64,000 nucleotides of DNA from Flavobacterium sp. ACN6 (lineage in GTDB: Bacteria > Bacteroidota > Bacteroidia > Flavobacteriales > Flavobacteriaceae): contig NZ_MRCQ01000007.1 in the NCBI RefSeq assembly GCF_002304005.1, forward strand, positions 124,001 through 188,000, read 5' to 3'. The notes beneath the pieces were generated by a model. The model was not told the origin of the DNA, did not search any database, and was given only the letters and a program-made list of their open reading frames with translations. Shown here one piece after another: positions 43,118 through 52,004 of this stretch; positions within the stretch are counted from its first letter, which is position 1; every line of letters starts with the position of its first letter. Both the position numbers and the translations under genes were made by a program.

Positions 43118-43174
43118 GTGGTAGCAATGTGGTTAAACTTATTAACAAAGTGGTATAAAGTGGTAAAATGTGGT
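43118..43174 (+). promoter_or_regulatory. Phased GTGGT boxes: probable MraZ operator
   Basis: GTGGT occurs at 43118, 43129, 43150, 43160 and 43170, that is, with steps of 11, 21, 10 and 10 bases. The last three are separated by exactly five bases each. In E. coli and Mycoplasma, MraZ binds direct repeats of TGGGN or similar with five-base spacers upstream of its own gene. The array here ends 12 bases before the mraZ -7 box and so covers the -33 region. MraZ autoregulation is the natural reading. Confidence 0.75.
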
Positions 43175-43185
43175 ATTTTTTTTTA

Positions 43186-43193
43186 TATTTTTG
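43186..43193 (+). promoter_or_regulatory. -7 box for mraZ and the dcw cluster
   Basis: TATTTTTG followed by C, 25 bases upstream of the TTG start of mraZ and 12 bases downstream of the last GTGGT box. Confidence 0.65.
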
Positions 43194-43218
43194 CTGTATA
43201 ACATGTTAACTAGTTTTT

Positions 43219-43692
43219 TTGAACACAATTGTTGGAACATATGAATGTAAAGTCGATGCTAAAGGGAGGCTGATGATGCCTGCTCCTTTGAAAAAGCAAT
43301 TGACAGCTTCCCTTCAAAGCGGATTCGTTTTGAAGCGTTCTGTTTTTCAGCCGTGTTTAGAGTTGTATCCTATGGAAGAATGGGATGTAATGATGAAAAA
43401 AATAAACAAGCTTAATCGCTTTGTAAAAAAGAATAACGATTTCATTAGGAGGTTTACTGCTGGTGTTAAAGTGGTTGAGGTTGATGCGTTGGGAAGATTG
43501 CTGGTGCCAAAAGATTTGGTGGCTTTTGCAAGTATTTCTAAAGATGTGGTTTTTTCATCTGCGGTTAATATTGTGGAGATTTGGGATAAAGATTTATACG
43601 AAAAATCAATTAGCGGCGAAGATATGGATTTTGCAGATTTAGCCGAAGAAGTAATGGGAAATATTAATGACGACGACAATGGAATATCATAA
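43219..43692 (+). CDS. mraZ: Division/cell wall cluster transcriptional regulator MraZ
   Basis: The 157-residue protein has two SpoVT-AbrB-like halves, each with a conserved loop: VDAKGRLMMPAPLKKQL and VDALGRLLVPKDLVAFA. MraZ binds DNA repeats upstream of the dcw operon and also resides with division proteins. The start is a TTG, giving MNTIVGTYECKVDAKG, which matches the family N-terminus. It is the first gene of the cluster and overlaps rsmH. Five GTGGT boxes precede the promoter. Confidence 0.95.
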   Translation: MNTIVGTYECKVDAKGRLMMPAPLKKQLTASLQSGFVLKRSVFQPCLELYPMEEWDVMMKKINKLNRFVKKNNDFIRRFTAGVKVVEVDALGRLLVPKDLVAFASISKDVVFSSAVNIVEIWDKDLYEKSISGEDMDFADLAEEVMGNINDDDNGIS

Positions 43693-44575
43693 TCCGGTTT
43701 TGCTTCATCCAACAGTAGATGGTTTAAATATTAAACCTGATGGTGTGTATGTAGATGTTACGTTTGGAGGCGGTGGTCATTCAAAAGAGATTTTAAGAAG
43801 ATTAGGGCCAAACGGAAAGCTGTTTGCATTTGACCAAGACGAAGATGCGCTTGCAAATGCATTGCCAGACGAAAGGTTTACACTGATAAATGAGAATTTT
43901 AGGTTTATAAAAAGATTTTTACGTTTTCACGGAGTAAAATCAGTAGATGGAATCTTGGCAGATTTAGGAGTTTCATCACATCAATTTGATGTTCCTGAAA
44001 GAGGTTTTTCAACCAGATTTGATGCCGAACTTGATATGCGGATGAGTCAAAAAAATGATTTAAATGCTTATCGTGTGGTTAACGAATATGAAGAACAGGA
44101 TTTACGTCGTGTTTTTTTTGATTATGGAGAGTTGAAAAACGCGCCGGTTTTAGCAAGAACAATTGTGGAGGCGAGAAAAGATTATCCGATCAAAACAACA
44201 GACGAATTAAAAGATGTTCTCAAGAAATTTTTACCAGAGAAAGTTCGAAATAAAATATTGGCTCAGATTTATCAGGCCATTCGAATTGAGGTAAATCAGG
44301 AAATGGATGTTTTGAAAGAATTTATCGAGCAGTCATTAGAAATTTTAAAACCAGGAGGAAGATTCTCTGTAATATCCTATCATTCTTTAGAAGATCGTCT
44401 GGTAAAAAGATTTATCAAAAATGGAATGTTTGAAGGAGAACCAGAGAGAGATTTTTTCGGAAACTTTTCAGTTCCATTTAAAACTATTGGAAAATTGATT
44501 GTCCCAGATAACGAGGAAATCAAAATTAATAATAGAGCAAGAAGTGCCAAATTAAGAATTGCTGAAAAGATCTAA
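43679..44575 (+). CDS. rsmH: 16S rRNA (cytosine(1402)-N(4))-methyltransferase
   Basis: At 298 residues, RsmH N4-methylates C1402 of 16S rRNA. The SAM-binding loop is YVDVTFGGGGHSKEIL and the family blocks are GILADLGVSSHQFDVPERGF, LDMRMSQ, LAQIYQAIRIEVNQEMD and FSVISYHSLEDRLVKRF. I use the ATG at 43679 (MEYHNPVLLHPTVDGL), where similarity begins; another ATG four codons upstream is possible. Either way it overlaps mraZ, by 14 or 26 bases. Confidence 0.96.
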   Translation: MEYHNPVLLHPTVDGLNIKPDGVYVDVTFGGGGHSKEILRRLGPNGKLFAFDQDEDALANALPDERFTLINENFRFIKRFLRFHGVKSVDGILADLGVSSHQFDVPERGFSTRFDAELDMRMSQKNDLNAYRVVNEYEEQDLRRVFFDYGELKNAPVLARTIVEARKDYPIKTTDELKDVLKKFLPEKVRNKILAQIYQAIRIEVNQEMDVLKEFIEQSLEILKPGGRFSVISYHSLEDRLVKRFIKNGMFEGEPERDFFGNFSVPFKTIGKLIVPDNEEIKINNRARSAKLRIAEKI

Positions 44576-44596
44576 TATATATTAAGGTAGGAAAAA

Positions 44597-44944
44597 ATGA
44601 AAAGTGGAGTATTTGGCATATTAAAAGCAAGATTTCTGATCCATGAAGATGCAGTAAAAAACTGGCGTTTTATTGTTTTTATAATTCTGCTGGCCATTTT
44701 GATGATTGCAAATACACAGCGATACGAACAAAAGGTTTTTGAAATTGCGAAATTAAACAATGAAGTAAAAGAACTGCGATCTGAATTTGTAGATCGACGT
44801 TCAGAATTGATGAAATTAAAAATGGAGTCAACGATCTCGGATAAAATGTTAGAAAAACAAATTTTTCCGTCAACCGTTCCTCCAACGAAAATAGAAGTTA
44901 AAAAAGAAGAAGAAAAAAATTTCTTTAAAAGAATATGGCAGTAG
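44597..44944 (+). CDS. ftsL: FtsL-like cell division protein
   Basis: This 115-residue bitopic protein has a short cytoplasmic N-terminus, one membrane helix (FIVFIILLAILMIANTQ) and a periplasmic coiled coil (VFEIAKLNNEVKELRSEFVD). Its position between rsmH and ftsI is that of FtsL, which forms the FtsQBL complex activating septal peptidoglycan synthesis. FtsL sequences are poorly conserved, so synteny carries much of the assignment. It overlaps ftsI by 10 bases. Confidence 0.85.
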   Translation: MKSGVFGILKARFLIHEDAVKNWRFIVFIILLAILMIANTQRYEQKVFEIAKLNNEVKELRSEFVDRRSELMKLKMESTISDKMLEKQIFPSTVPPTKIEVKKEEEKNFFKRIWQ

Positions 44945-46941
44945 AAGATAAACATATATCCTACAGAATTTACCTCGTAGCAGTTTTCATCTTTTTGATG
45001 GCAATTGCTATTGTTGTTAAATTAACCAATATTCAATGGGTTGAAGGAGATTATTATAGAAAACTGGCCAAACAGCGTACGGTTAGAAATTTTGTAATTC
45101 CGGCAAACAAAGGAAATATCTATTCTGCTGATGGAAGTTTATTGGCAACTTCAATTCCGAATTATGAAATTCGATTTGATGCAAAAGCGCCAAAAAAGGA
45201 AACTTTTGAGAAATATGTAAAAGCATTATCAGATTCTTTGGCAACTGTTTTGGATAGACCAGGCGGATATTATGAAAAAGAATTAAGAAAAGCCAGAGAA
45301 AATAAAAACCGTTATTACTTGATTGCACGCAAATTGAGTTATACTGAATATGTAAAAATTAAAGGTTTTCCGCTTTTTAATTTAGGTGCTTTTAAAGGAG
45401 GAATTATTGTTGAACAGGAAACGGTTAGAAAACATCCAATAGGAAAAATTGCGGAAAGAACAATTGGTTACGATAAAATTGATCCGGCAACAGGAGTAGA
45501 AGTTGGAAAAGGAATTGAGTGGGCATTTAAGAGTTATTTGAACGGAAAAGACGGTAAAATTTTAAAACAAAAAATTGCAAAAGGGCAGTGGAAACCAATT
45601 CGCGATTTAAATGAAGTTGATCCTGTTGATGGTTACGATGTTATTTCTACAATAGATGTTTTTATTCAGGATATTGCGCATCATGCTTTATTAAAACAAT
45701 TGGAAGATTACGAGGCAGATCACGGTTGTGTTGTCGTTATGGAAACAGAAACGGGTTATGTAAAAGCGATTTCAAATTTAGGAAGAGCAGAAGACGGATC
45801 TTATTACGAAACAACAAATTACGCAATTGCTGAATCTCACGAGCCGGGATCGACTTTTAAATTGGTTGATTTAATGGCAATTTTAGAAGACAAAGTTGCA
45901 GATACAAGTACGGTTTACGACAGCCACGGCGGTCTAGTAAAATATTATGGACGTTCTGTTCGTGATTCGCACGTAGGCGGTTACGGAAAAGTTTCTTTAG
46001 CCCGCGGATTCGAGCTGTCGTCAAATACCGTAATGGTTCAGGCGGTTTATGAAAACTATAAAAACAACCCGGCAAAATTTGTAGATCACATCAAGAATTT
46101 TGGATTGAATAAAACATTAGGACTGCATTTTCAAGGAGAAGGAAGAGCAATTATTCCACATCCGAAAGATAAAAACTGGTCTGGAGTTTCACTTCCGTGG
46201 ATGGCTTTTGGATATGGAGTTTCCGTTACGCCAATGCAGACTTTGACCTTATATAATGCAGTTGCAAATAATGGTGTAATGGTAAAACCACAATTTGTAT
46301 CAGAAATTAAAGAATGGAATAAAACCATAAAAAAGTTTGATACAGAAGTAATTAATCCAAAGGTTTGTTCGCCTGAAACACTTAAAAAAGTAAGAGCAGT
46401 TTTGCAGAATGTAGTAAAAAAAGGAACCGGTTCTAAGTTGTATTCGAAAGATTTTTCGATGGCAGGAAAAACGGGAACAGCGATGGTAAATTATGGTAAA
46501 GCAGGAAGAGAAGGAATGTATTATGCTTCATCTTTCGCAGGATATTTTCCAGCCGATCATCCTAAATATTCTTGTATTGTAGTGGTTCATAAACCAAATA
46601 CATCAAGAAATAATTATTATGGAGCAGATGTTGCAGGGCCGGTTTTTAAAAGAATCGCTCAAAAAATATTTACAGATGCGCCTTCAACAAATAAAATTAA
46701 AAAATTAGATTCTCGCGTTCCAAAACAAGATTCTAGTTATGATAAATATACTGTTGAGGCCAATAAAAAAAGCAATCAGGTTCCGAATTTAAAAGGAATG
46801 CCTGGAATGGACGCAATTGCTTTACTGGAGAATTTAGGTTTAAAAGTAAAAGTAAATGGAATGGGGAAAGTAAAGAATCAATCGATTCAAGCGGGAACCA
46901 ATATTAGCAAGAACACAACAATTGTATTAGAATTATCGTGA
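44935..46941 (+). CDS. ftsI: Septal peptidoglycan transpeptidase FtsI (PBP3) with PASTA domain
   Basis: The 668-residue class B penicillin-binding protein has an N-terminal anchor (IYLVAVFIFLMAIAIVVKL), a dimerisation domain (RGNIYSADG-like PANKGNIYSADGSLLATS) and the catalytic domain. The active-site motifs are SHEPGSTFKLV (SxxK), LSSNTVMVQ (SxN) and MAGKTGTAM (KTG). A single PASTA domain at the end (NQVPNLKGMPGMDAIALLEN) is typical of Bacteroidetes FtsI but absent from E. coli. It cross-links septal peptidoglycan. It overlaps ftsL by 10 bases and murE by 4. Confidence 0.95.
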   Translation: MAVEDKHISYRIYLVAVFIFLMAIAIVVKLTNIQWVEGDYYRKLAKQRTVRNFVIPANKGNIYSADGSLLATSIPNYEIRFDAKAPKKETFEKYVKALSDSLATVLDRPGGYYEKELRKARENKNRYYLIARKLSYTEYVKIKGFPLFNLGAFKGGIIVEQETVRKHPIGKIAERTIGYDKIDPATGVEVGKGIEWAFKSYLNGKDGKILKQKIAKGQWKPIRDLNEVDPVDGYDVISTIDVFIQDIAHHALLKQLEDYEADHGCVVVMETETGYVKAISNLGRAEDGSYYETTNYAIAESHEPGSTFKLVDLMAILEDKVADTSTVYDSHGGLVKYYGRSVRDSHVGGYGKVSLARGFELSSNTVMVQAVYENYKNNPAKFVDHIKNFGLNKTLGLHFQGEGRAIIPHPKDKNWSGVSLPWMAFGYGVSVTPMQTLTLYNAVANNGVMVKPQFVSEIKEWNKTIKKFDTEVINPKVCSPETLKKVRAVLQNVVKKGTGSKLYSKDFSMAGKTGTAMVNYGKAGREGMYYASSFAGYFPADHPKYSCIVVVHKPNTSRNNYYGADVAGPVFKRIAQKIFTDAPSTNKIKKLDSRVPKQDSSYDKYTVEANKKSNQVPNLKGMPGMDAIALLENLGLKVKVNGMGKVKNQSIQAGTNISKNTTIVLELS

Positions 46942-48401
46942 AAGTATTAAAAGACATATTATATAAAGTAGCTATTGAATCTGTAAAAGGTTCAACAGAA
47001 ACTGCTATTCAAAAAATTGAATTTGATTCACGTAAGGTTGAAGCAAATGATGTTTTCGTGGCAATTTGCGGTTCACTTTCAGATGGACATGATTACATCG
47101 AAAAGGCAATTCAGTTAGGGGCAAAAGCAATTATCTGCGATACGCTTCCAGAAAATACGGTTAAAGAAGTCACTTATATTCAAGTAAAAGATACGAATAC
47201 CGCTTTGGCTTTTATGGCTGCTAATTATTTTGAAGATCCATCTGCAAAACTAAAATTAGTTGGCGTAACGGGTACAAACGGAAAAACAACAATTGCATCA
47301 TTATTATTTCAATTATTTCAAAAAGCAGGTTTTAAAGTTGGATTGTTATCAACTGTAAAAATCATGGTAGATGAAACAGAATATCCAGCAACGCATACAA
47401 CGCCAGATTCGTTAACGATTAACCATTATTTAAATGAAATGGTTGAAGCTGGAGTTACACGTTGTTTTATGGAAGTGAGTTCACACGGAATTCATCAAAA
47501 GAGAACAGAAGCTTTGCATTTTGTGGGCGGGATTTTTACGAATCTTTCACACGATCATTTAGATTACCATCCAACTTTTGCAGAATATAGAGACGTTAAA
47601 AAATCATTTTTTGATTCTCTTCCAAAATCAGCTTTTGTTTTATCTAATATCGATGATAAAAACGGAACTGTAATGCTGCAAAATACAGCGGCTAAAAAAT
47701 TGACGTATGCTTTAAAATCCTACGCCGATTACAGAGCGCAGATTTTAGAAAGCCAATTGTCTGGATTATTGTTAAAAGTTAATGATAATGAGGTTTGGGT
47801 AAAACTGATTGGAACGTTTAATGCCTATAATGTTTTAGCTATTTATGGAACAGCTGTAGAGCTTGGAATTGATAGTCTTGAAGCGTTGCGCTTATTGTCT
47901 GATTTAGAAAGTGTTTCGGGTCGTTTTCAATATATTGTTTCAGATGAAAACATAACTGCAATCGTGGATTACGCACATACACCGGATGCACTTGAAAATG
48001 TTTTGAAAACAGTAAACGACATCCGTACAAAAAACGAACAATTAATTACTGTTGTTGGATGCGGTGGAAATCGTGATAAAACGAAACGCCCAATTATGGC
48101 AAAAATCGCTTCAGATTTGAGTGATAAAGCTATATTGACATCGGATAACCCAAGAAATGAAGATCCAGAAGTTATTTTGGACGAAATGGAGCAAGGGGTT
48201 GAGCCTCAGAATTACAAAAAAATGCTGCGTATTACAGATAGAAAACAAGCAATTAAAACCGCTTGTCAGTTGGCGCAGCCAAAAGATATTATTCTGATTG
48301 CAGGTAAAGGACATGAAACCTATCAGGAAATAAGTGGTGTTCGCCATCATTTTGATGATATGGAAACAGTAAAAGAAATTTTAAATCAACTAAATAAATA
48401 A
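46938..48401 (+). CDS. murE: UDP-MurNAc-L-Ala-D-Glu:meso-diaminopimelate ligase
   Basis: This 487-residue Mur ligase adds the third stem residue to the peptidoglycan precursor. The ATP site is VGVTGTNGKTTIASLLF; THTTPDSLTINHYLNEM and CFMEVSSHGIHQKRTE line the UMAG site. The amino-acid specificity motif reads DNPRNEDP, the meso-diaminopimelate version. The start is a GTG that overlaps the ftsI stop codon as GTGA. Confidence 0.96.
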   Translation: MKVLKDILYKVAIESVKGSTETAIQKIEFDSRKVEANDVFVAICGSLSDGHDYIEKAIQLGAKAIICDTLPENTVKEVTYIQVKDTNTALAFMAANYFEDPSAKLKLVGVTGTNGKTTIASLLFQLFQKAGFKVGLLSTVKIMVDETEYPATHTTPDSLTINHYLNEMVEAGVTRCFMEVSSHGIHQKRTEALHFVGGIFTNLSHDHLDYHPTFAEYRDVKKSFFDSLPKSAFVLSNIDDKNGTVMLQNTAAKKLTYALKSYADYRAQILESQLSGLLLKVNDNEVWVKLIGTFNAYNVLAIYGTAVELGIDSLEALRLLSDLESVSGRFQYIVSDENITAIVDYAHTPDALENVLKTVNDIRTKNEQLITVVGCGGNRDKTKRPIMAKIASDLSDKAILTSDNPRNEDPEVILDEMEQGVEPQNYKKMLRITDRKQAIKTACQLAQPKDIILIAGKGHETYQEISGVRHHFDDMETVKEILNQLNK

Positions 48402-48436
48402 CAATCAGTTTTTAAATCCGAAAGTACCACAGAATG

Positions 48437-48468
48437 AATTGGAATTTGGAGTTTCAAAATTGGAATTT
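48437..48468. repeat. Degenerate TTGGAATTTGGA repeat between murE and mraY
   Basis: AATTGGAATTTGGAGTTTC is followed by AAAATTGGAATTT. It is one arm type of the TTCCAAATTCCAA family without a clean complementary arm, so it looks like a degraded copy or a footprint. Confidence 0.5.
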
Positions 48469-48482
48469 AAAATAAAAGATAT

Positions 48483-49715
48483 ATGCTATACTATTTATTT
48501 GAATATTTTGACAAAACATTAGATGTGCCGGGAACAGGAGTGTTTCAGTACATTACATTTAGATCAGCTTTGGCATTTATGCTTTCATTGCTTTTGTCAA
48601 CAATTTACGGTAAAAGAATTATTAATTTTCTTCGTCGTCAGCAAGTTGGAGAAACAGTACGTGAACTTGGTCTTGCAGGTCAAAATGAAAAAGCTGGTAC
48701 GCCGACAATGGGTGGATTGATCATCATTTTTGCAACCTTAGTTCCAGTTTTGTTATTTGCGAGATTGCATAACATTTACATCGTTTTACTTATTGTAACA
48801 ACTTTGTGGATGGGAACAATTGGTTTCGTTGACGATTATATCAAAATATTCAAAAAAGATAAACAAGGGCTTAAAGGTATTTTTAAAGTTATTGGTCAGG
48901 TTGGTTTAGGAATTATTGTTGGAGCAGTTCTTTATTTTAATCCTGCCGTTACAGTAAGAACAGATACAGGCCGTACAGATGTTTTTAGAACGGCTGCAAA
49001 TACAACTGTTGTGCTTCCGGCACCTATTGAAGAAAAGTCTACAGCAACAACAATTCCGTTCGTAAAAAACAACGAATTTGATTACGCTGAAGTATTATCA
49101 TTTATGGGAGAAGGGTATGAAAAATGGGCTTGGTTAATATTTATTCCAGTTGTAATTTTCATCATAACTGCAGTTTCAAACGGCGCTAATTTAACCGATG
49201 GAATCGACGGACTGGCCGCTGGAACCTCGGCAATTTCTGTCCTCGCACTCGGAATTTTTACGTTTGTTTCTGGAAATATTATTTTCTCGAATTATCTAAA
49301 CATTATGTATATCCCCAATTCGGGAGAAATGACCGTGTTTATTTCCGCATTTGTTGGTGCGCTGATTGGATTTCTTTGGTACAATTCATTCCCCGCATCT
49401 GTATTTATGGGAGATACTGGAAGTTTGACAATTGGAGGAATTATAGCAGTTTTAGCAATTGCAGTTCGTAAAGAAATATTGATTGTTTTATTCTGTGGTA
49501 TTTTCTTGGCAGAAAGTGCATCGGTAATTATACAGGTAACTTATTTCAAATACACAAAAAAGCGTTTTGGAGAAGGCAGAAGAATTTTCCTGATGTCACC
49601 GCTTCATCATCATTATCAGAAAAAAGGATATCACGAAAGTAAAATTGTAACCCGTTTCTGGATTGTTGCCGTAATGTTGGCCATATTATCAATCATTACT
49701 TTAAAACTGAGATAA
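48483..49715 (+). CDS. mraY: Phospho-N-acetylmuramoyl-pentapeptide transferase
   Basis: This 410-residue integral membrane enzyme makes lipid I from UDP-MurNAc-pentapeptide and undecaprenyl phosphate. The motifs are [19 protein letters not shown], the aspartate pair in [49 protein letters not shown] and [14 protein letters not shown]. An insertion of about 50 residues between helices ([19 protein letters not shown] to [13 protein letters not shown]) is usual in Bacteroidetes MraY and makes it longer than the E. coli enzyme. Confidence 0.96.
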   Translation: MLYYLFEYFDKTLDVPGTGVFQYITFRSALAFMLSLLLSTIYGKRIINFLRRQQVGETVRELGLAGQNEKAGTPTMGGLIIIFATLVPVLLFARLHNIYIVLLIVTTLWMGTIGFVDDYIKIFKKDKQGLKGIFKVIGQVGLGIIVGAVLYFNPAVTVRTDTGRTDVFRTAANTTVVLPAPIEEKSTATTIPFVKNNEFDYAEVLSFMGEGYEKWAWLIFIPVVIFIITAVSNGANLTDGIDGLAAGTSAISVLALGIFTFVSGNIIFSNYLNIMYIPNSGEMTVFISAFVGALIGFLWYNSFPASVFMGDTGSLTIGGIIAVLAIAVRKEILIVLFCGIFLAESASVIIQVTYFKYTKKRFGEGRRIFLMSPLHHHYQKKGYHESKIVTRFWIVAVMLAILSIITLKLR

Positions 49716-49721
49716 ATTTTA

Positions 49722-50172
49722 AATTAAAAATTGAGAATTAAAAATTAAAAGTTGCACGTTCTTGTAGATGAAGGAGAATATTGTTCAAGAGAAATCATTT
49801 CTCTTTGCGGTTAGAATAATCAATTTATATAAATATCTAACTAATACTAAAAAGGAGTTTGTTTTAAGCAAGCAACTTTTAAGATGCGGAACTTCAATTG
49901 GAGCAAACATTGAAGAATCGATTGGAGGACGTTCTGATAAAGAGTTTTTATTTAAGCTTGAAATTTCATATAAAGAAGCTAGAGAAACGATTTATTGGTT
50001 AAAATTATTAAAAGCAACAGATTATATCTCTGTAAATGAATTCGACAGCATCTTTGGTGAGGCTGATGAAATTTGCAGAATATTAGCGAAAATTATACTA
50101 ACCCTAAAAGGAAAATAGGAATTCATTGAAAGTCGCAACTGATTTTTAATTTTTAATTCTGAATTTTTAATT
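49722..50172 (+). mobile_element. Small cassette A: four-helix-bundle gene between AT-rich terminal inverted repeats
   Basis: The left arm (49722-49757: AATTAAAAATTGAGAATT, then AAAAATTAAAAGTTGCAC) and the right arm (50132-50172) are inverted repeats over about 36 bases, with a 4-base insertion (ATCA) in the right arm and few mismatches, including GTTGCAC against GTTGCGAC. They enclose only the four-helix-bundle gene. The unit interrupts the mraY-murD junction of the dcw cluster. No transposase or clear target duplication is seen, so the mode of movement is inference. Confidence 0.6.
49768..50118 (+). CDS. Four-helix-bundle protein (23S rRNA intervening-sequence protein family)
   Basis: This 116-residue helical protein belongs to the S23/IVP four-helix-bundle family: FAVRIINLYKYLTNTKKEFV, SKQLLRCGTSIGANIEESIG, DKEFLFKLEISYKEARETIY and the C-terminal DEICRILAKIILTLKGK. 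The SIGAN-x-EE block is the family signature. Relatives are encoded inside 23S rRNA intervening sequences, and one branch (bAvd) assists diversity-generating retroelements. It binds nucleic acid in bAvd; here the role is unknown. It is transcribed in the same sense as its dcw neighbours. Confidence 0.88.
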   Translation: MKENIVQEKSFLFAVRIINLYKYLTNTKKEFVLSKQLLRCGTSIGANIEESIGGRSDKEFLFKLEISYKEARETIYWLKLLKATDYISVNEFDSIFGEADEICRILAKIILTLKGK

Positions 50173-50180
50173 AAAGAACT

Positions 50181-51512
50181 ATGAGATTAGTAGTACTTGG
50201 AGGAGGAGAAAGCGGTGTAGGAACCGCGATCCTTGGAAAGAAAAAAGGATACGATGTTTTTGTGTCAGATTTCGGAAAGATAAAAGAGAGTTACAAAGAA
50301 GTTCTTATCATTAATAAAATTGACTGGGAAGAGGAGCAGCATACAGAAGATTTGATTTTGAATGCAGATGTGGTGATGAAAAGCCCAGGAATTCCAGAGA
50401 AATCTCCAATAGTAAAAAAGCTGATTGCGGCTGGAGTAAAAGTAATGTCTGAAATAGAATTTGCAGCGCCTTTTACAGAAGCAATGACTATTGGAATTAC
50501 AGGAAGTAATGGTAAGACAACAACAACAATGCTGACTTATCATTTGCTTAAATCGGCAGGATTAAATGTTGGTTTGGGAGGTAATATTGGAAAAAGTTTT
50601 GCCTGGCAGGTAGCCGAAAATAAATTTGATGCATACGTTCTTGAATTAAGCAGTTTTCAACTAGACGGAATAATAGATTACAGACCAGATATTGCAATAA
50701 TAACCAATATTAGTCCAGATCACTTAGATCGATATGAATATAAATATCAAAATTATATCGATTCGAAATTCCGGATAACGATGAATCAAACCGAAAGTGA
50801 CTATCTCATTTACGATGCAGATGATGAGGCAAGTGCAGAATGGTTGAACAATAACAAAGTAAAAGCAAAATTAATTCCTTTTTCATTGACTAAAACATTC
50901 GATGAAGGGGCTTCTATAAATAACAACAAAATGGAAATAAAGATCAACCAAGAAGAGTTTACAATGGAAACAGAATACATTGCGTTAGAAGGAAAACATA
51001 ATATGAAAAACGCAATGGCAGCAAGCTCTGTAGCAAAATTGATGCAAATTAGAAATGCAACAATACGCGAAAGTTTATCTAATTTTCAAGGTGTTGAGCA
51101 CCGTTTAGAGAAAGTATTAAAAATACAAAACGTGCAATACATCAACGATTCAAAAGCAACAAATGTAAATGCTACATTCTTTGCTTTGGATAGTATGAAT
51201 GTTCCAACCGTTTGGATTGTTGGAGGTGTTGACAAAGGAAATGATTATAACGAGTTAATGTCATTGGTGCGCGAAAAAGTAAAAGCAATAATTTGCTTAG
51301 GCGTTGACAACCGTAAAATTATAGATGCTTTTGGAAATGTTGTTGATATTATGGTTGAAGTAAACAATATGAGCGATGCAGTAAAAACTGCTCAAAGATT
51401 AACAGAAAAAGGTGACGCTGTTTTATTATCTCCAGCCTGCGCAAGTTTCGATTTATTCGAAAGCTATGAAGACAGAGGAAAGCAATTTAAACAAGCGGTC
51501 CACAATTTATAA
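50181..51512 (+). CDS. murD: UDP-MurNAc-L-alanine:D-glutamate ligase
   Basis: This 443-residue Mur ligase adds D-glutamate to UDP-MurNAc-L-Ala. MRLVVLGGGESGVGTAIL is the N-terminal nucleotide-binding fold for the UDP substrate, AMTIGITGSNGKTTTTMLTY the ATP loop, ITNISPDHLDRYEYKYQNYI the metal region, and YINDSKATNVNATFFAL and LLSPACASFDLFESYEDRG the C-terminal domain signatures. It sits between two four-helix-bundle cassettes. Confidence 0.96.
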   Translation: MRLVVLGGGESGVGTAILGKKKGYDVFVSDFGKIKESYKEVLIINKIDWEEEQHTEDLILNADVVMKSPGIPEKSPIVKKLIAAGVKVMSEIEFAAPFTEAMTIGITGSNGKTTTTMLTYHLLKSAGLNVGLGGNIGKSFAWQVAENKFDAYVLELSSFQLDGIIDYRPDIAIITNISPDHLDRYEYKYQNYIDSKFRITMNQTESDYLIYDADDEASAEWLNNNKVKAKLIPFSLTKTFDEGASINNNKMEIKINQEEFTMETEYIALEGKHNMKNAMAASSVAKLMQIRNATIRESLSNFQGVEHRLEKVLKIQNVQYINDSKATNVNATFFALDSMNVPTVWIVGGVDKGNDYNELMSLVREKVKAIICLGVDNRKIIDAFGNVVDIMVEVNNMSDAVKTAQRLTEKGDAVLLSPACASFDLFESYEDRGKQFKQAVHNL

Positions 51513-51998
51513 TTTTAGAGTTTAGATTTTAGATTTTTCTAGACTTTGAAATTTTAGATTTATAAAATTATTAAGTTCTTTTTTGATTATGACGACGGAT
51601 GAAATGAAATTGAGAACAAAAAAATTCTCATTAATGATAATTGAATTGGCTGAAAAATTGCCAAATACAAATGTGATTAGATCAATAAGTAATCAGATAG
51701 TAAGGAGTGGAACATCTGTTGGTGCGAATTATAGGGCAGTATGCAGAGCAAGAAGCGATAGAGAGTTTATAGCTAAAATGAATATAGTTTTAGAAGAAGC
51801 TGATGAAACTTTATTCTGGTTAGAAATTATAAAAGAAAAAATGTGGATTGCAAAATCTGAATTAGAAACAATTTGGAAAGAAGGAAATGAATTAACGGCC
51901 ATTTTCGTAAGCAGTTTAAAAACAGTAAATAAAAGAATCAATAAATAAAAAATCTAGATTTTAAGTAATCTAAAATCTAAAATCAGAAATCTAAAATT
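51513..51998 (+). mobile_element. Small cassette B: four-helix-bundle gene between TTTAGATTTTAGATT-type inverted repeats
   Basis: The left arm (51513-51546) contains TTTAGATTTTAGATTTTTC and CTAGA. The right arm (51948-51998) contains the complement, with AATCTAAAATCTAAAATC and TCTAGATT. The arms differ completely in sequence from cassette A but have the same design. The right arm ends seven bases before the ftsW ATG. It interrupts the murD-ftsW junction. Confidence 0.55.
51589..51948 (+). CDS. Four-helix-bundle protein, second and divergent copy
   Basis: This 119-residue protein (ATG at 51589, MTTDEMKLRTKKFSLMIIE) is in the same S23/IVP family: NVIRSISNQIVRSGTSVGAN, YRAVCRARSDREFIAKMNIV, LEEADETLFWLEIIKE and NELTAIFVSSLKTVNKR. 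SVGANYRA is the SxGAN signature seen as SIGANIEE in the first copy. The two proteins are only distantly similar, so they arrived separately rather than by local duplication. Confidence 0.87.
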   Translation: MTTDEMKLRTKKFSLMIIELAEKLPNTNVIRSISNQIVRSGTSVGANYRAVCRARSDREFIAKMNIVLEEADETLFWLEIIKEKMWIAKSELETIWKEGNELTAIFVSSLKTVNKRINK

Positions 51999-52004
51999 GA
52001 GATT

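Noticed and set aside
44572..44955. Minus-strand frame across ftsL
   Set aside because: ftsL has correct synteny, a membrane helix and coiled coil; the reverse frame is a shadow.
49768..51948. Four-helix-bundle genes as bAvd of a diversity-generating retroelement
   Set aside because: No reverse transcriptase, template repeat or variable repeat is in the window, and each gene is alone between its own inverted repeats.
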